DNA from: JBGTLW01 sp041743835
GTDB lineage: Bacteria; Planctomycetota; Phycisphaerae; Phycisphaerales; Phycisphaeraceae
Reading direction: 5' to 3'
Length of the DNA: 27,842 bases
Assembly: GCA_041743835.1 (NCBI GenBank)
Contig: JBGTLW010000292.1
Location: forward strand, 1 to 27,842
The notes beneath the pieces are model-generated. The model was not told where the DNA came from. It saw only the letters and a list, made by a program, of their open reading frames with translations, and did no database searches. The stretch's first letter is position 1. The number at the start of each line of letters is the position of its first letter. Shown piece after piece: positions 15,738 to 23,285 of this stretch. The translations under genes and the position numbers were made by a program.

Positions 15738-16745
15738 ATGCCAACACTCAAACGCATCCTCGTCACCGGCGGAGCCGGGTTCCTGGGCAGCCACCTCTGC
15801 GAGCGCCTGGTCGATCAGGGTCACGATGTCATCTGCCTGGACAACCTGTTCACCAGCCAGAAGAGCAACATCATGCCCCTGCTCGAAAGGCCGAACTTCG
15901 AGTTTATTCGGCACGACGTGACGCACCCGATGTGGCTGGAGGTGGACGAGATCTACAACCTCGCCTGCCCCGCGTCGCCGGTGCATTACCAGTACAACCC
16001 GATCAAGACCATGAAGGTCTCGGTCATGGGCGCGATCAATGTGCTGGGCATGGCCAAGCGGTGCAAGGCCAAGGTCTTCCACGCCTCGACCTCCGAGGTC
16101 TATGGCGACCCGACCCCCGAGCACCACCCCCAGACCGAGAGCTACCGCGGGAACGTCAACCCCATCGGCATCCGCGCGTGTTACGACGAGGGCAAGCGGG
16201 CCGCGGAGACGCTGTGCTTTGACTACCACCGGTCCAACGGCGTCAACATCCGCGTGGTCCGCATCTTCAATACCTACGGCCCACGCATGCACCCCTACGA
16301 CGGCCGCGTCGTCTCCAACTTCATCCTCCAGGCCATCGCAAACGAAGACATCACGCTCTACGGCGGTGGGAGGCAGACACGCTCGTTCTGCTACGTCGAT
16401 GACCTGATCGACGGGTTCCTCGCGCACATGAACGGCCCGGATGATTTCGTCGGCCCGGTCAACCTCGGCAACCCGGGGGAGTTCTCCATCCGGCAGCTTG
16501 CGGAGCTGGTCATCCAACTCACCGGCTCCAAGAGCAAGCTCGTTGATCTGCCCCTCCCCTCAGACGACCCGCTCCAACGCAAGCCCGACATCACGCTCGC
16601 CAAGCAGAAGCTCGGCTGGGAGCCCAAGATCGATCTGGAGCACGGCCTGCAACGGACCATCGAGTACTTCCGCGGGCTCGACCTCCGCAAGTTCCGTAAA
16701 CCCACCGACCATACCGCCCACAAGTCCAGCCAGTCCATCCGCTAG
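15738..16745 (+). CDS. uxs: UDP-glucuronate decarboxylase (UDP-xylose synthase)
   Basis: A 335-residue extended SDR enzyme that converts UDP-glucuronate to UDP-xylose with bound NAD+. The NAD-binding motif is GGAGFLG (11-17). The active-site block contains STSE (117-120) followed by VYGDPTPEHH, and the catalytic pair Y149-x-x-x-K153 lies in CYDEGKRAAETL. Substrate-region blocks diagnostic of Uxs over other epimerases are present: LACPASPVHYQYNPIKTMK, FNTYGPRMHPYDGRVVSNFI and DPLQRKPDITLAKQKLGWEP. The length fits bacterial forms without a membrane anchor. It follows the unrecognised 139-residue gene by 21 bases and precedes an SDR gene by 55 bases, suggesting one operon. The product would feed xylose into exopolysaccharide or glycoconjugates. 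Confidence 0.95.
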   Translation: MPTLKRILVTGGAGFLGSHLCERLVDQGHDVICLDNLFTSQKSNIMPLLERPNFEFIRHDVTHPMWLEVDEIYNLACPASPVHYQYNPIKTMKVSVMGAINVLGMAKRCKAKVFHASTSEVYGDPTPEHHPQTESYRGNVNPIGIRACYDEGKRAAETLCFDYHRSNGVNIRVVRIFNTYGPRMHPYDGRVVSNFILQAIANEDITLYGGGRQTRSFCYVDDLIDGFLAHMNGPDDFVGPVNLGNPGEFSIRQLAELVIQLTGSKSKLVDLPLPSDDPLQRKPDITLAKQKLGWEPKIDLEHGLQRTIEYFRGLDLRKFRKPTDHTAHKSSQSIR

Positions 16746-16800
16746 ACTGTGCAGCTTGTTTGCTTTGATCCCTCTGTCCCCGCTCCCGCGTTAAACCATC

Positions 16801-17628
16801 ATGCCTATCTCCACTCAACTTTTTGATCTCACCGGCCAGGTCGCACTGGTCACCGGCGGCGGCTCGGGCATCGGCAAGGCCTGTGCCGCGGCCCTCATCG
16901 CGCACGGGGCCAAGTGCATCCTCGGCGGACGCACGCTCGACAAGGTCGAGGCCGCGGCGATCGAACTCGATGCCCTGGGCAACACCTCCGGCGAGGAACC
17001 GGTCTGCGGCGCGGTAGCGCTCGATGTGGCCAACGACGCCTCGGTCAGCAGGGCGGTGAAGAAGGCGGTGGATGTCTTCGGCGGGCTGGACATCGTCATC
17101 AACTCGGCCGGGGTCATGTGCAAGAAGCCCACATTCGACCTGACGGGCGACGATGTGAACGACCTCTACAACATCCACGTCACCGGCGCGCTGCGCGTCG
17201 CGCAGGCGGCGGGGCACATCTTCCGCGAGCAGCACCGCGGCTGCATCATCAACATCGCGTCGATCAGCAGCTACGTCAGCCTCACCGAGGTCACCGCTTA
17301 CGCCTGCGCCAAGTCCGCCATGATGGGCCTGACCCACAGCCTCGCCAACGAATGGGCGAAGTTCGGCATCCGCACCAACGGCATCGCCCCCGGATTTATC
17401 CCCACGGATATCAATCGCAAGATGATCGAGGGCACGGATCGTGGCCGACGCATCCTCGAACACACCCCCATGGCCCGCTTCGGCAAGGGCGAGGAGATCG
17501 CTGGCGCAGCGGTGTACCTCGCGAGCCCGGCCGCAAGCTTTGTCAACGGCATCACGATCCCGGTGGATGGCGGTTATCTCGCCTGCGGCATCGGTGATTC
17601 GGTCGCCCCGTGGACCCAGCAAGCCTGA
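16801..17628 (+). CDS. SDR-family dehydrogenase, probably sugar-acid (KduD/gluconate-5-dehydrogenase-like)
   Basis: A 275-residue classical short-chain dehydrogenase. Cofactor motif TGGGSGIG is at 18-25, NSAG at 101-104, and the catalytic set is S154, Y167 and K171 (INIASISSYVS...AYACAKSAMMG). The C-terminal block PGFIPTDINRKMIEGT, then VNGITIPVDGGYLACG, is like the gluconate-5-dehydrogenase and 2-deoxy-D-gluconate-3-dehydrogenase subgroup, which oxidises or reduces keto-sugar acids with NAD(P). Assignment to a substrate is tentative because this superfamily is large. The residue at the end of strand 2 is not the acidic one that clearly marks NAD preference (LGGRTLDK suggests NADP). It lies 55 bases after uxs on the same strand and is convergent with the kinase gene, 37 bases away. 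Confidence 0.88.
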   Translation: MPISTQLFDLTGQVALVTGGGSGIGKACAAALIAHGAKCILGGRTLDKVEAAAIELDALGNTSGEEPVCGAVALDVANDASVSRAVKKAVDVFGGLDIVINSAGVMCKKPTFDLTGDDVNDLYNIHVTGALRVAQAAGHIFREQHRGCIINIASISSYVSLTEVTAYACAKSAMMGLTHSLANEWAKFGIRTNGIAPGFIPTDINRKMIEGTDRGRRILEHTPMARFGKGEEIAGAAVYLASPAASFVNGITIPVDGGYLACGIGDSVAPWTQQA

Positions 17629-17665
17629 GCAGGCTCGCCCCCGCACCCCGCGCGGTTGTGGTTGG

Positions 17666-18931
17666 TCAGGAAGCCAGCAGGGCGATGATCAGCCCGACCA
17701 GCATCAGCAGGCCGAAGCCCCAGCCGCCCACCGCCGCCCAGAACACGGGCTGCTCGGTCAGCGGCACGTGCGCGTGTGCATGCTCAACGTCTTCGGCGTC
17801 TTTGTCGATCGACGGAGCTTCCAGCGCGGACAACTCAGACAAGTCGAACAGCTTGCGGGCCTGCAACGGCGGCTCGCCACGCTTCACCGCTTCGAGGTCC
17901 GTCAGGAGGTCCGTGGTCGAGGCGTAGCGCTTCGCGCGCTTCTTCGCCATGCAGACCTCGATGATCTCGGAGAAGCCGGGCGACAGGGTGGTGTTGAGGT
18001 GGTCCGGGGGTTCGAGGTCGGCCTTGAGGTGCTTGTGCATCACGGCCGAGGGGTTGGGCGCTTCGTACGGCACGCGCCCAGTGACCATGTGGTAGGCGGT
18101 AGCGCCCAAGGCGTAGATGTCTGCACGGAAGTCCACATCGACCTCGCCACGGATCTGCTCGGGGCTGATGTAGTACGGCGTGCCGTAGGCCTTGCCCGCC
18201 TCGGCTTCCGCAGCCTCACGATCGGTCACCGCGCGGGCCAGGCCCATGTCCGCGAGCTTCGCGGTGCCGTCGGGCGTGATCATGATGTTCTTGGGCTTCA
18301 CATCGCGGTGGATGAAGCCCGCGGCGTGCGCGTGCTCCAGCGCTCGCGCGGTCTGGATCACCAGGTCCAGCGCCTGCCCCTCGTCCATCCGCCCGCCTTT
18401 GACCACGTGGTCGTACACCGTCTCCCCCTCCACGTACTCCATGACGAAGTAGTGGAACTCGCCCGCCTGACCCACATCGATCGCCTGCACGATGTTGGGG
18501 TGGTTGAGCTTGGCCGCGGCCTTGCCCTCGTCGTAAAACCGGCGGACCCAGTTCGCATCCTTGGTGTACTTCTGCGGCAGGATCTTGATCGCCACCATGC
18601 GGTCCAGCGAGACCTGCTTGGCCTTGTACACCGTGGCCATCGCGCCCGCGCCGAGTTTGGCGATGATCTGATAGCCGGGGATCTGCTGGCTGCCCCGCTG
18701 GGCATCGACCTCGGGGCGGAGGCGTTCGATCTGCGGTCGGGTGACAATGCCCTGCTCGATGAGGACCTGCACGAGGCTGCGCTGATTGGGGTCCGAGCCT
18801 TGGGACGAGGAGCGGAGCAGTTCGAGGCAGGCCGCGACATCGTCCGCGGTGGCCAGGCCCTTCTCGACGACCAGCCGGCCGACCGCAGAATCAGCAGCGG
18901 TGGTGGGGCTGGGTGTCATGGCATGGCCCAT
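17666..18931 (-). CDS. Ser/Thr protein kinase (PknB type) with helical N-domain and C-terminal membrane anchor
   Basis: A 421-residue Hanks-type kinase. Glycine loop GAGAMATV (94-101), catalytic lysine K116 in VAIKILP, helix-C glutamate E135, catalytic loop HRDVKPKN (208-215, D210), metal aspartate D228 in DMG (instead of DFG) and SPEQ in place of APE are all visible, so it should be active. Residues 13-72 are an unusual helical domain, VGRLVVEKGLATADDV... and LVQVLIEQGIVTRPQI, two similar halves resembling the N-terminal domain of GspE/PilB ATPases. The last 26 residues (VFWAAVGGWGFGLLMLVGLI) form a single membrane segment, leaving almost nothing outside, so the sensor input is not an extracellular C-domain. 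The ATG at 18931 or at 18919 may start it; neither has a Shine-Dalgarno. A G-rich tandem repeat lies about 50 bases upstream. Confidence 0.92.
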   Translation of the reverse strand: MGHAMTPSPTTAADSAVGRLVVEKGLATADDVAACLELLRSSSQGSDPNQRSLVQVLIEQGIVTRPQIERLRPEVDAQRGSQQIPGYQIIAKLGAGAMATVYKAKQVSLDRMVAIKILPQKYTKDANWVRRFYDEGKAAAKLNHPNIVQAIDVGQAGEFHYFVMEYVEGETVYDHVVKGGRMDEGQALDLVIQTARALEHAHAAGFIHRDVKPKNIMITPDGTAKLADMGLARAVTDREAAEAEAGKAYGTPYYISPEQIRGEVDVDFRADIYALGATAYHMVTGRVPYEAPNPSAVMHKHLKADLEPPDHLNTTLSPGFSEIIEVCMAKKRAKRYASTTDLLTDLEAVKRGEPPLQARKLFDLSELSALEAPSIDKDAEDVEHAHAHVPLTEQPVFWAAVGGWGFGLLMLVGLIIALLAS

Positions 18932-18981
18932 CGCTTGAGGTCAATCCGCATCATCATGAAAGTTCGCCTGCTTCCGCCCCC

Positions 18982-19029
18982 GGAAGCACCCCCGGTAGCA
19001 CCCCCGGAACCTCTCCCGGAAGCACCCCC
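18982..19029. repeat. Four-unit 12-bp tandem repeat (GGAAGCACCCCC)
   Basis: Exact 12-base spacing: GGAAGCACCCCC, GGTAGCACCCCC, GGAACCTCTCCC, GGAAGCACCCCC. The unit is the same as the better units of the array at 15154-15274. On the minus strand it gives four G-tracts (G5, G3, G5, G5) in the leader of the kinase gene, about 50 bases before its start codon. Confidence 0.88.
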
Positions 19030-19189
19030 GTCATCGCCCCGGGAACATATCCCCCTCAGCAAATCCCCCCAGATTCACGCGCGGGGGGATTGGACCGCAG
19101 TGTGGCTGGGGTCCCTCCATGTGCAGAGGCTAAGCCGCGTGCAGGGTACTGTCAACAAAATAAGCGCCTTTGTGCTCCGATAACGCGGC

Positions 19190-19266
19190 GGGGCGAAAGT
19201 TCGCCCCAAGTTCAAGTCGGGCGATACAATACCGGGCTTGAATGAGCCTTGAGCCGGAGGCTCAAG
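19190..19266. promoter_or_regulatory. Palindrome-rich promoter region of polyprenyl synthase gene
   Basis: Three inverted repeats follow one another. GGGGCGAA/TTCGCCCC lies at 19190-19207. TTCAAG (19211-19216) and CTTGAA (19237-19242) bracket a -10-like TACAAT (19225-19230). CTTGAGCC/GGCTCAAG with a GGA loop lies at 19248-19266. The second brackets the likely RNA polymerase site, as an operator would. The third would form a strong hairpin in the transcript and hides a GGAGG. No clear -35 is visible. Confidence 0.4.
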
Positions 19267-19322
19267 TCACCGCGTCGGGCGGATGGTGCTGGCCCGATGA
19301 TGCACGAAACGCGAAACCAAGC

Positions 19323-20363
19323 ATGTTGATGCTCTCCGAATCCGATCGCCAGGTCACTCAGAAGCTGGCGCCCCAATTGGCCGAGGTCGAAGCGCGGTTT
19401 GCCGCGGAACTCCGATCCGACCTGCCCTGCGTGAACGACCTGGTGCTTCACGTCGAGAGGTACCGCGGCAAGATGCTCCGCCCGACGCTGGTGCTGGTCT
19501 CGGCCATGGCCTGCCGGGGCGACCGCCCGCCCGACGACGCCCACCGCATCGTCGCCACCGTCGCCGAGATGGTTCACATGGCGACGCTGGTCCACGACGA
19601 CATCCTGGATGAGGCCGACCTGCGCCGCCGCGGCGCGACGATCAATCACCTTGTGGGCAACGAGGCCGCGGTCATGCTTGGCGACTATCTGATAAGCCAC
19701 GCGTACCACCTGTGCTCGTCCATCGGCCGGGCCGACATTGCCCGGCGGATCGCGTTCGCGACCAACACCGTCTGCGAGGGTGAGTTGTACCAACTGGCCA
19801 ACCGCAACAATTGGGAGCTGGATGAAGCGACGTATTACGAGATCATCCGCCGCAAAACCGCGAGCTTGTGCGGCGAGTGCTGCCGGGTTGCGGCGTTTCT
19901 GTGTGATGACGACATGACCAGTGCCGAGCTTGGGCGCACGGCCGAGGCGCTCTACACCTATGGCGAGAAGCTGGGGATCGCGTTCCAGATCGTGGACGAC
20001 ATGCTGGACCTGACCGGCGACGCGGCGACGGTGGGCAAGACCCTGGGGCGTGACCTTGATAAAGGTAAGCTGACCCTGCCGCTGATCCACTTCCTGTCGC
20101 GGGCCGAGGGTGCCACGCGGGCCCAGACGCTGGACCTGCTGCACCGGCGGGCGGGGGCTGAGACGGATGAGGCTTTCCGACTGGCGTCGTTGGAGCGGTT
20201 GCGTGCGGCCCTGTCGGATTCGGGGGCGGTGGCGTACGCCCGGACCGCTGCGGAGCGGCTGATTGCCGAGGCGAAGGCCGCGCTGGCCGATAATCTGCCC
20301 CCCGGCGCTGCCAGGGCGACCCTGGACCGCATGGCCGACGCCGTACTGACCCGCAACTTCTAG
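19323..20363 (+). CDS. Polyprenyl diphosphate synthase
   Basis: A 346-residue trans-isoprenyl diphosphate synthase that extends allylic diphosphates with isopentenyl diphosphate. The first aspartate motif is D92-D-I-L-D96 (LVHDDILDEADLRRR), the second D225-D-M-L-D229 (FQIVDDMLDLTGD), followed by GKTLGRDLDKGKLTLPLI. The residue five places before the first motif is a small alanine (HMATLVHDD), as in long-chain enzymes, so a quinone side-chain product is more likely than C15. The frame is open from an ATG at 19242, which would add 27 residues with no family similarity; I prefer the ATG at 19323 because it gives the usual length and because a strong hairpin sits at 19248-19266. If transcription starts near 19237, the 19242 ATG could be leaderless and remains possible. 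Neither has a Shine-Dalgarno. Confidence 0.9.
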   Translation: MLMLSESDRQVTQKLAPQLAEVEARFAAELRSDLPCVNDLVLHVERYRGKMLRPTLVLVSAMACRGDRPPDDAHRIVATVAEMVHMATLVHDDILDEADLRRRGATINHLVGNEAAVMLGDYLISHAYHLCSSIGRADIARRIAFATNTVCEGELYQLANRNNWELDEATYYEIIRRKTASLCGECCRVAAFLCDDDMTSAELGRTAEALYTYGEKLGIAFQIVDDMLDLTGDAATVGKTLGRDLDKGKLTLPLIHFLSRAEGATRAQTLDLLHRRAGAETDEAFRLASLERLRAALSDSGAVAYARTAAERLIAEAKAALADNLPPGAARATLDRMADAVLTRNF

Positions 20364-20396
20364 GATGATGGATCGGGGCAATCTTGAGCCGTACTA

Positions 20397-20425
20397 TTGA
20401 AGTAGCCGAAGTGTTGGTGTAGAAC
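20397..20425 (+). promoter_or_regulatory. Candidate promoter of the PAS-GAF-REC gene
   Basis: TTGAAG (20397-20402) and TAGAAC (20420-20425) are separated by 17 bases, each matching the sigma70 consensus at four of six positions. It lies 34 bases before the ATG at 20459. This would allow transcription independent of the polyprenyl synthase gene. Confidence 0.35.
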
Positions 20426-20458
20426 CATCCGGTCCCCGGGGCCTTGGCGAGCTTGTAG

Positions 20459-22177
20459 ATGAGTGATTACCGTCCACGTGTGCTGGTCTTCGGGGGCAAA
20501 GTGTCCGCTGCGCATCCGGTCCCGGACCTGCTGCGCCAGCTCTTTGATGTGGATGTGTTCGACAGCCCCGAGGCCGCCATGGCCGCCCTCCGCAAGAGCG
20601 ATTACCACGCGGTGATGGCAGACGTGGGCGATTTCCTGCCGCTGGAACGCGCGCTGGTGGGCGACAAGTCGTCGCTCATCCTAAATACCATCGGCGAGGG
20701 CGTGTGCATTGTCGATGCCGATGGCCGACGCTCCTGGTCCAACCGGCGGATGAAGGGCTTCGCGCCGGAGGTCTCAGAGCACGTGCGTCGGGTCTGCGTG
20801 CAGGCGTTGCAGCTTTTCATGAACCAGACCAGCTCGCTGTCGGACGCGATCCAGGCCCGCAGCAAAAAGTTCACGTTCCAGGAGGCCGAGCGCTACTTCG
20901 AGATGATCTGCTCGCCGGTGACTGATGATGCGGGCAAGGTGCTTCAGGTGGTGGCCGTGGTCTGGGACGCGACCAGCGGCAAGCGGCTGCAAGCCAAGAT
21001 CGATGCGATCGACTCCGCCGGGCGCGAGCTGGCCCGGATCGACAAGGATGCCGTCGCCAAGCTCACCCCCAGTGAACGCCTCAAGCTGCTCCAGGACAAG
21101 ATCATCAGGTACTCCAAGGACCTGATGCACTTCGACCACTTCGCCATCCGCCTGTTGGACAAGCGTGCCAACAAGCTCGAAGTCGTCATCGCCGAGGGCC
21201 TGCCCCCGGAAGCTCTGGAGATTGATTTGTATGCCCAGCCCGAGGGCAACGGCATCTCGGGCTTCGTCGGCGCGACCGGCCGATCGTACATCTGCCACGA
21301 CACCGAGAAAGACCCGCGCTATGTCATCGGCCTCGACCACGCGCACAGCTCCATGACCGTCCCGCTCCTGCTGTTCGACGAGGTCGTCGGCGTGTACAAC
21401 GTCGAGTCGTCCACCGTCGGGGCGTTCAGCGAAGACGACCGCCAGTTTGCCGAGATCTTCGGCCGATACGTCGCCCAGGCCCTGAACCTGCTGGACCTGC
21501 TGGTGGTCGAGCGGTTCACGACGTCGGGCAAGATTTCCACGGCCGTGGTACACGAGATCGCCCAGCCGCTCAACGACATCATCACCGAAGCGCAGTCGAT
21601 GATGGAGGAGTACATCGGGGACGACTCGATGCGCAGCCGGCTGCACCGCATCGTGGACCACACCGAGGCGATCCGCCGGTCAATCTCCGATGTCGCGGCC
21701 GGGCCGCGCACGGTCATCGGCAGCGACAAGATCGAGGCCCAGCAGGACCCGCTGCTCTGTGGCAAGCGCATCCTCGTGGCCGACGACGAGCCCAACATCC
21801 GCCGGACCATCAAAGAGGTGCTGGGGAAGTATGGCTGCGACGTGACCACCTGCAAGGATGGCTACGAGGCCTGCACCGAGATCGAGCAGGAGAAGTTCGA
21901 CCTGATCATCTCCGATATCAAGATGCCGTACCGCAACGGGTATGAAATCTTCGCGGTGGCGCAGCGTCGCGGCCACGGCACGCCGGTGCTGCTGATGACC
22001 GGCTTCGGCTACGACCCGAACCACTCGATCGTCCGGGCCTCCCAAGAGGGGCTGTCATCGGTGCTGTTCAAGCCTTTCAAGGTCGAGCAGTTGATCGAAG
22101 AGATTCGTAACGCGCTGAATTGTGCGGACCAAGGCAAGCGTGCCGCCGGGGCCGGGGCTGAGAACGTATCAGAGTAG
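20459..22177 (+). CDS. Signalling protein: degenerate REC, PAS, GAF, HisKA-like helix pair, C-terminal receiver
   Basis: A 572-residue cytoplasmic signalling protein. Residues 7-62 look like half of a receiver (RVLVFGG... HAVMADVGDF) without the acidic pair. A PAS-like domain spans about 70-175 (ILNTIGEGVCIVDADGRRSW). A GAF domain spans about 205-350 (GISGFVGATGRSYICHD... SSMTVPLLLFDEVVGVYNVES). Next is a HisKA-like block with H365 (VVHEIAQPLNDIITEA), then directly a full receiver from about 434 to 555 with ADDEPN, the phospho-acceptor D486 (LIISDIKMP) and the conserved K in LFKPFK. The HATPase catalytic domain expected after HisKA is missing, so it cannot phosphorylate itself; it may accept phosphate or act as a dimeric receiver. 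No output DNA-binding domain is seen. It ends seven bases before a large inverted repeat. Confidence 0.88.
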   Translation: MSDYRPRVLVFGGKVSAAHPVPDLLRQLFDVDVFDSPEAAMAALRKSDYHAVMADVGDFLPLERALVGDKSSLILNTIGEGVCIVDADGRRSWSNRRMKGFAPEVSEHVRRVCVQALQLFMNQTSSLSDAIQARSKKFTFQEAERYFEMICSPVTDDAGKVLQVVAVVWDATSGKRLQAKIDAIDSAGRELARIDKDAVAKLTPSERLKLLQDKIIRYSKDLMHFDHFAIRLLDKRANKLEVVIAEGLPPEALEIDLYAQPEGNGISGFVGATGRSYICHDTEKDPRYVIGLDHAHSSMTVPLLLFDEVVGVYNVESSTVGAFSEDDRQFAEIFGRYVAQALNLLDLLVVERFTTSGKISTAVVHEIAQPLNDIITEAQSMMEEYIGDDSMRSRLHRIVDHTEAIRRSISDVAAGPRTVIGSDKIEAQQDPLLCGKRILVADDEPNIRRTIKEVLGKYGCDVTTCKDGYEACTEIEQEKFDLIISDIKMPYRNGYEIFAVAQRRGHGTPVLLMTGFGYDPNHSIVRASQEGLSSVLFKPFKVEQLIEEIRNALNCADQGKRAAGAGAENVSE

Positions 22178-22184
22178 TCTGAAC

Positions 22185-22254
22185 GAGCCGCGACCGTGAG
22201 GGAGCGGTTCTTCCTGCTTACGAAAAGGCAATCGCTCCCTGACGGTCGCGGCTC
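22185..22254. repeat. Near-perfect 22-bp inverted repeat with 26-base loop
   Basis: The left arm 22185-22206 (starts GAGCCGCGACCGTGAGGGAG) and right arm 22233-22254 (ends GACGGTCGCGGCTC) match at 21 of 22 positions around the spacer 22207-22232. Read as protein, the arms give SRDREGA and PDGRGS, strings I recall from spurious annotations in planctomycetes and other phyla, so this is probably one copy of a widespread REP or MITE-like element. It starts seven bases after the upstream gene and could also end its transcript. Confidence 0.75.
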
Positions 22255-22394
22255 TGTCGATGCCCGCCGAGGCAGGCACTCACGCAATTTTCATTAGGCG
22301 CTTCGGGGGGTCTCTGGTAGCATCTGTGGGACAACAAGCCCGGCGGTAGCTGCGACAGTCGCGGCCGGCACGGGTCAATGACACGGAGGTCCGC

Positions 22395-23102
22395 ATGTTT
22401 GCTGGTTCTACACGGATGGTTGGCTGGTCGCTCACGGTCGGCACGATGCTTCTGGCTGCACACGCCCAAGCGGCCCCGATCGGGCTCGGTGCTTTCGATG
22501 GCAGCGAGACGCTGATTACGTTCAATGAAGACCGTTTTGCCACGGACTCGGCTGCGGCGTTCGACGACCTGAATGATGACGGGACAAACGTATCCCTTCG
22601 TAACACCAGCGTGTCGAGCACGACGCCGCTGTTTAGCAACAGTGGCAACGATGTGTATTACACCGCCTTTCCCTCGGCCACGCGCGGCCGCGTTGCGGTG
22701 ATCCCCGCCGCCAGCGGGCAGAGCGGCCAAGCCACGCTCACATTCGACGAGGCTTTAGGCATCTACAAGCTCGGCATGTTGATCTCCGCGCGGAGCAATG
22801 GCACAGGTAATTATCTGAATACCGATTTCAGCCTGACCGCCTACGGCAGCGGTTCCCAATCCGAAACGCTCGACGGCAGCATTTTCGATGAATCGGTTGA
22901 CGGGTCGAGCACCGGCGAGTTCGTCGGCCTGGAAACTACCTTTGTCGTCACCTCGGTCGTGATCTCCTTCAATCTCGCCAATCCGACCGTCACGCCGCAG
23001 CAGCAACTGGTGATCGATGACCTGCGGTACGCGATCCCCGAGCCCGCCTCGCTCGCGCTGCTCGGCATCGGCAGCCTGCTCATGTTTGGCCGCCGGCGCT
23101 GA
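22395..23102 (+). CDS. PEP-CTERM sorting-domain protein
   Basis: A 235-residue exported protein. The signal peptide is residues 1-27 (MVGWSLTVGTMLLAAHAQAAP). The last 21 residues are a textbook PEP-CTERM signal: PEPASLALL, a hydrophobic helix, then GRRR immediately before the stop. Exosortase would cut at the PEP site and hand the protein to the cell surface or matrix. The middle is Ser/Thr/Asp-rich beta-type sequence (NDDGTNVSLRNTSVSSTTPL, ...GSQSETLDGSIFDESVDGSS) with no recognised domain. The start ATG at 22395 has a good GGAGGT seven bases upstream. Base use in the middle is less GC-rich than in neighbouring genes. No exosortase is in the window. Function in the envelope is unknown. Confidence 0.92.
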   Translation: MFAGSTRMVGWSLTVGTMLLAAHAQAAPIGLGAFDGSETLITFNEDRFATDSAAAFDDLNDDGTNVSLRNTSVSSTTPLFSNSGNDVYYTAFPSATRGRVAVIPAASGQSGQATLTFDEALGIYKLGMLISARSNGTGNYLNTDFSLTAYGSGSQSETLDGSIFDESVDGSSTGEFVGLETTFVVTSVVISFNLANPTVTPQQQLVIDDLRYAIPEPASLALLGIGSLLMFGRRR

Positions 23103-23135
23103 ATGGCACCTCCCCGTATAGCGCATTCCAACGCC

Positions 23136-23177
23136 GATCAGCGCGGGCGGACGCCCGCGGCTAAACTTGTGGGCGCG
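23136..23177. repeat. 42-bp direct repeat, copy A (GCGGGCGGACGCCCGCGGCT core)
   Basis: Identical over 42 bases to 25521-25562, in the same orientation. The core CGCGGGCG-GA-CGCCCGCG is a palindrome followed by CTAAACTTGTGGGCGCG. Copy A lies 34 bases after the first PEP-CTERM gene. Confidence 0.9.
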
Positions 23178-23227
23178 GCCCCATCCTCCCCCGTTTAGCG
23201 CCCCGGAACGCACCTCTCCCATTTATC

Positions 23228-23250
23228 GCGGGCCGTCCGGCCCCGTTTTC
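23228..23250. repeat. 23-bp direct repeat, copy A (GGGCCGTCCGGCCC core)
   Basis: Identical to 25438-25460. The core GGGCCG-TC-CGGCCC is palindromic and is followed by CGTTTTC. Both copies are followed some bases later by CGTCCACGCAAC. Nearby short strings of the type CCGTTTATCGCG (at about 23182, 23218 and 23270, and in altered form at 23114) suggest a modular repeat family. Confidence 0.88.
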
Positions 23251-23285
23251 CACGTCCACGCAACTCATGCCGTTTATCGCGTTCG

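Larger units (their letters stand above)
18932..19322. other. 391-base non-coding interval between kinase and polyprenyl synthase genes
   Basis: No gene is supported here. From left to right it holds a CTTCCG/CGGAAG hairpin (18971-18986), a 12-bp tandem repeat (18982-19029), a unique stretch without recognisable features (19045-19189), then a dense set of palindromes and a -10-like TACAAT before the polyprenyl synthase gene (19190-19266). The forward frame over the repeat reads as proline-rich text (PPEAPPVAPPEPLPEAPP), which I take to be a by-product of the repeat. Confidence 0.6.

Noticed and set aside
18961..19183. Proline-rich coding sequence (PPEAPPVAPPEPLPEAPP) over the tandem repeat
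   Set aside because: It is a direct translation of the 12-bp repeat, joined to a frame antisense to the kinase gene. There is no start or ribosome-binding site of its own.
22178..22287. Short frames reading SRDREGA or PDGRGS
   Set aside because: They arise from the arms of the inverted repeat at 22185-22254 and are not genes.
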